A stretch of DNA of 7,005 bases from Hyphomicrobiaceae bacterium. GTDB lineage: Bacteria > Pseudomonadota > Alphaproteobacteria > Rhizobiales > HXMU1428-3. Every line of letters starts with the position of its first letter. Position 1 is the stretch's first letter. The notes beneath the pieces were generated by a model that searched no databases, had not been told where the DNA came from, and was given only the letters and a program-made list of their open reading frames with translations. The position numbers and the translations under genes were made by a program. This document shows, piece after piece, positions 6,918 to 7,005 of this stretch. The stretch is from contig JANQQH010000001.1 of NCBI GenBank assembly GCA_028285025.1, positions 1-7,005 on the forward strand. The letters are read 5' to 3'.

Positions 6918-7005
6918 TAAGATTTTTGCATTTTAAAAGCAGTTGTCAAGGATTTCACTTGCGCTTCGCGTCCTTGACAACTGCTTTTAAAATGCAAAAA
7001 TCTTA
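6918..7005. repeat. Perfect 35-bp inverted repeat with 18-bp spacer at the right edge
   Basis: The left arm 6918-6952 (begins TAAGATTTTTGC, ends GTCAAGGA) and the right arm 6971-7005 (begins TCCTTGACAACT, ends AAAATCTTA) are exact reverse complements over 35 bp. The 18-bp spacer 6953-6970 contains the small hairpin CGCTTCGCG. Each arm holds a TTGACA, pointing towards glnE in the left arm (minus strand, 6944-6949) and rightward in the right arm (6973-6978). No good -10 hexamer follows at 16-18 bp. The right arm ends exactly at the last base of the window, so its full length is unknown. It could be a real hairpin or mobile-type palindrome, or a fold-back artefact at a contig end. Confidence 0.85.

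Noticed and set aside
6918..6949. sigma-70 promoter for glnE within the left arm
   Set aside because: A perfect TTGACA is present on the minus strand (6944-6949), but the hexamers at 16-18 bp spacing (AAAAAT, AAAATC, AAATCT) do not resemble a -10 box well enough.
6905..7005. Open frames across the inverted repeat (minus strand ending at 6905; plus strand from an ATG at 6914 to the edge)
   Set aside because: Both are about 30 codons and mirror each other because of the inverted repeat. They have no recognisable protein content or ribosome binding site.
6918..7005. Rho-independent terminator reading of the inverted repeat
   Set aside because: The arms are AT-rich and 35 bp long, there is no T-run directly after a GC-rich stem, and no gene ends into it within the window.

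Overview
The window looks like chromosomal DNA of an alphaproteobacterium with modest GC content (mid-40s percent by eye). The basis is the style of the proteins: a 978-residue GlnE of the alphaproteobacterial type and a membrane-bound PAS/HisKA histidine kinase. The order or genus cannot be fixed from this sequence. Nothing here indicates phage, plasmid, insertion-sequence or CRISPR content.

Layout, left to right. (1) Positions 3-1565, plus strand: a sensor histidine kinase whose reading frame is open to the left edge, so its true start probably lies outside the window. (2) Positions 1608-3856, minus strand: a tight four-gene cluster. In transcription order it holds an exported EF-hand/His-rich protein, an ECF-type sigma factor, a single-pass membrane protein in the anti-sigma position, and a membrane-anchored periplasmic protein of the heavy-metal-sensor (CnrX/Metal_resist) type. 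The gaps are 0, 12 and 17 bp. (3) Positions 3936-6872, minus strand: glnE, the bifunctional adenylyltransferase/deadenylylase of glutamine synthetase. (4) Positions 6873-7005: a non-coding stretch with a perfect 35-bp inverted repeat that ends exactly at the right edge.

The cluster at 1608-3856 is the most interesting part. Its parts match the logic of the CnrY-CnrX-CnrH metal-responsive system: a sigma factor, a membrane anti-sigma factor that would hold it, and a periplasmic His-rich sensor that would control release. It adds a four-EF-hand His-rich secreted protein as first gene. No efflux pump or other obvious target gene is present, so the signal (calcium, a transition metal or envelope stress) and the regulon are open. 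The functional link is inference from domain content and gene order.

The histidine kinase and the cluster converge with only 42 bp between them. glnE lies upstream of the cluster on the same strand with 79 bp between, where a candidate promoter is visible and no clear terminator is seen. All genes are tightly packed and no gene-free stretch exceeds about 135 bp.
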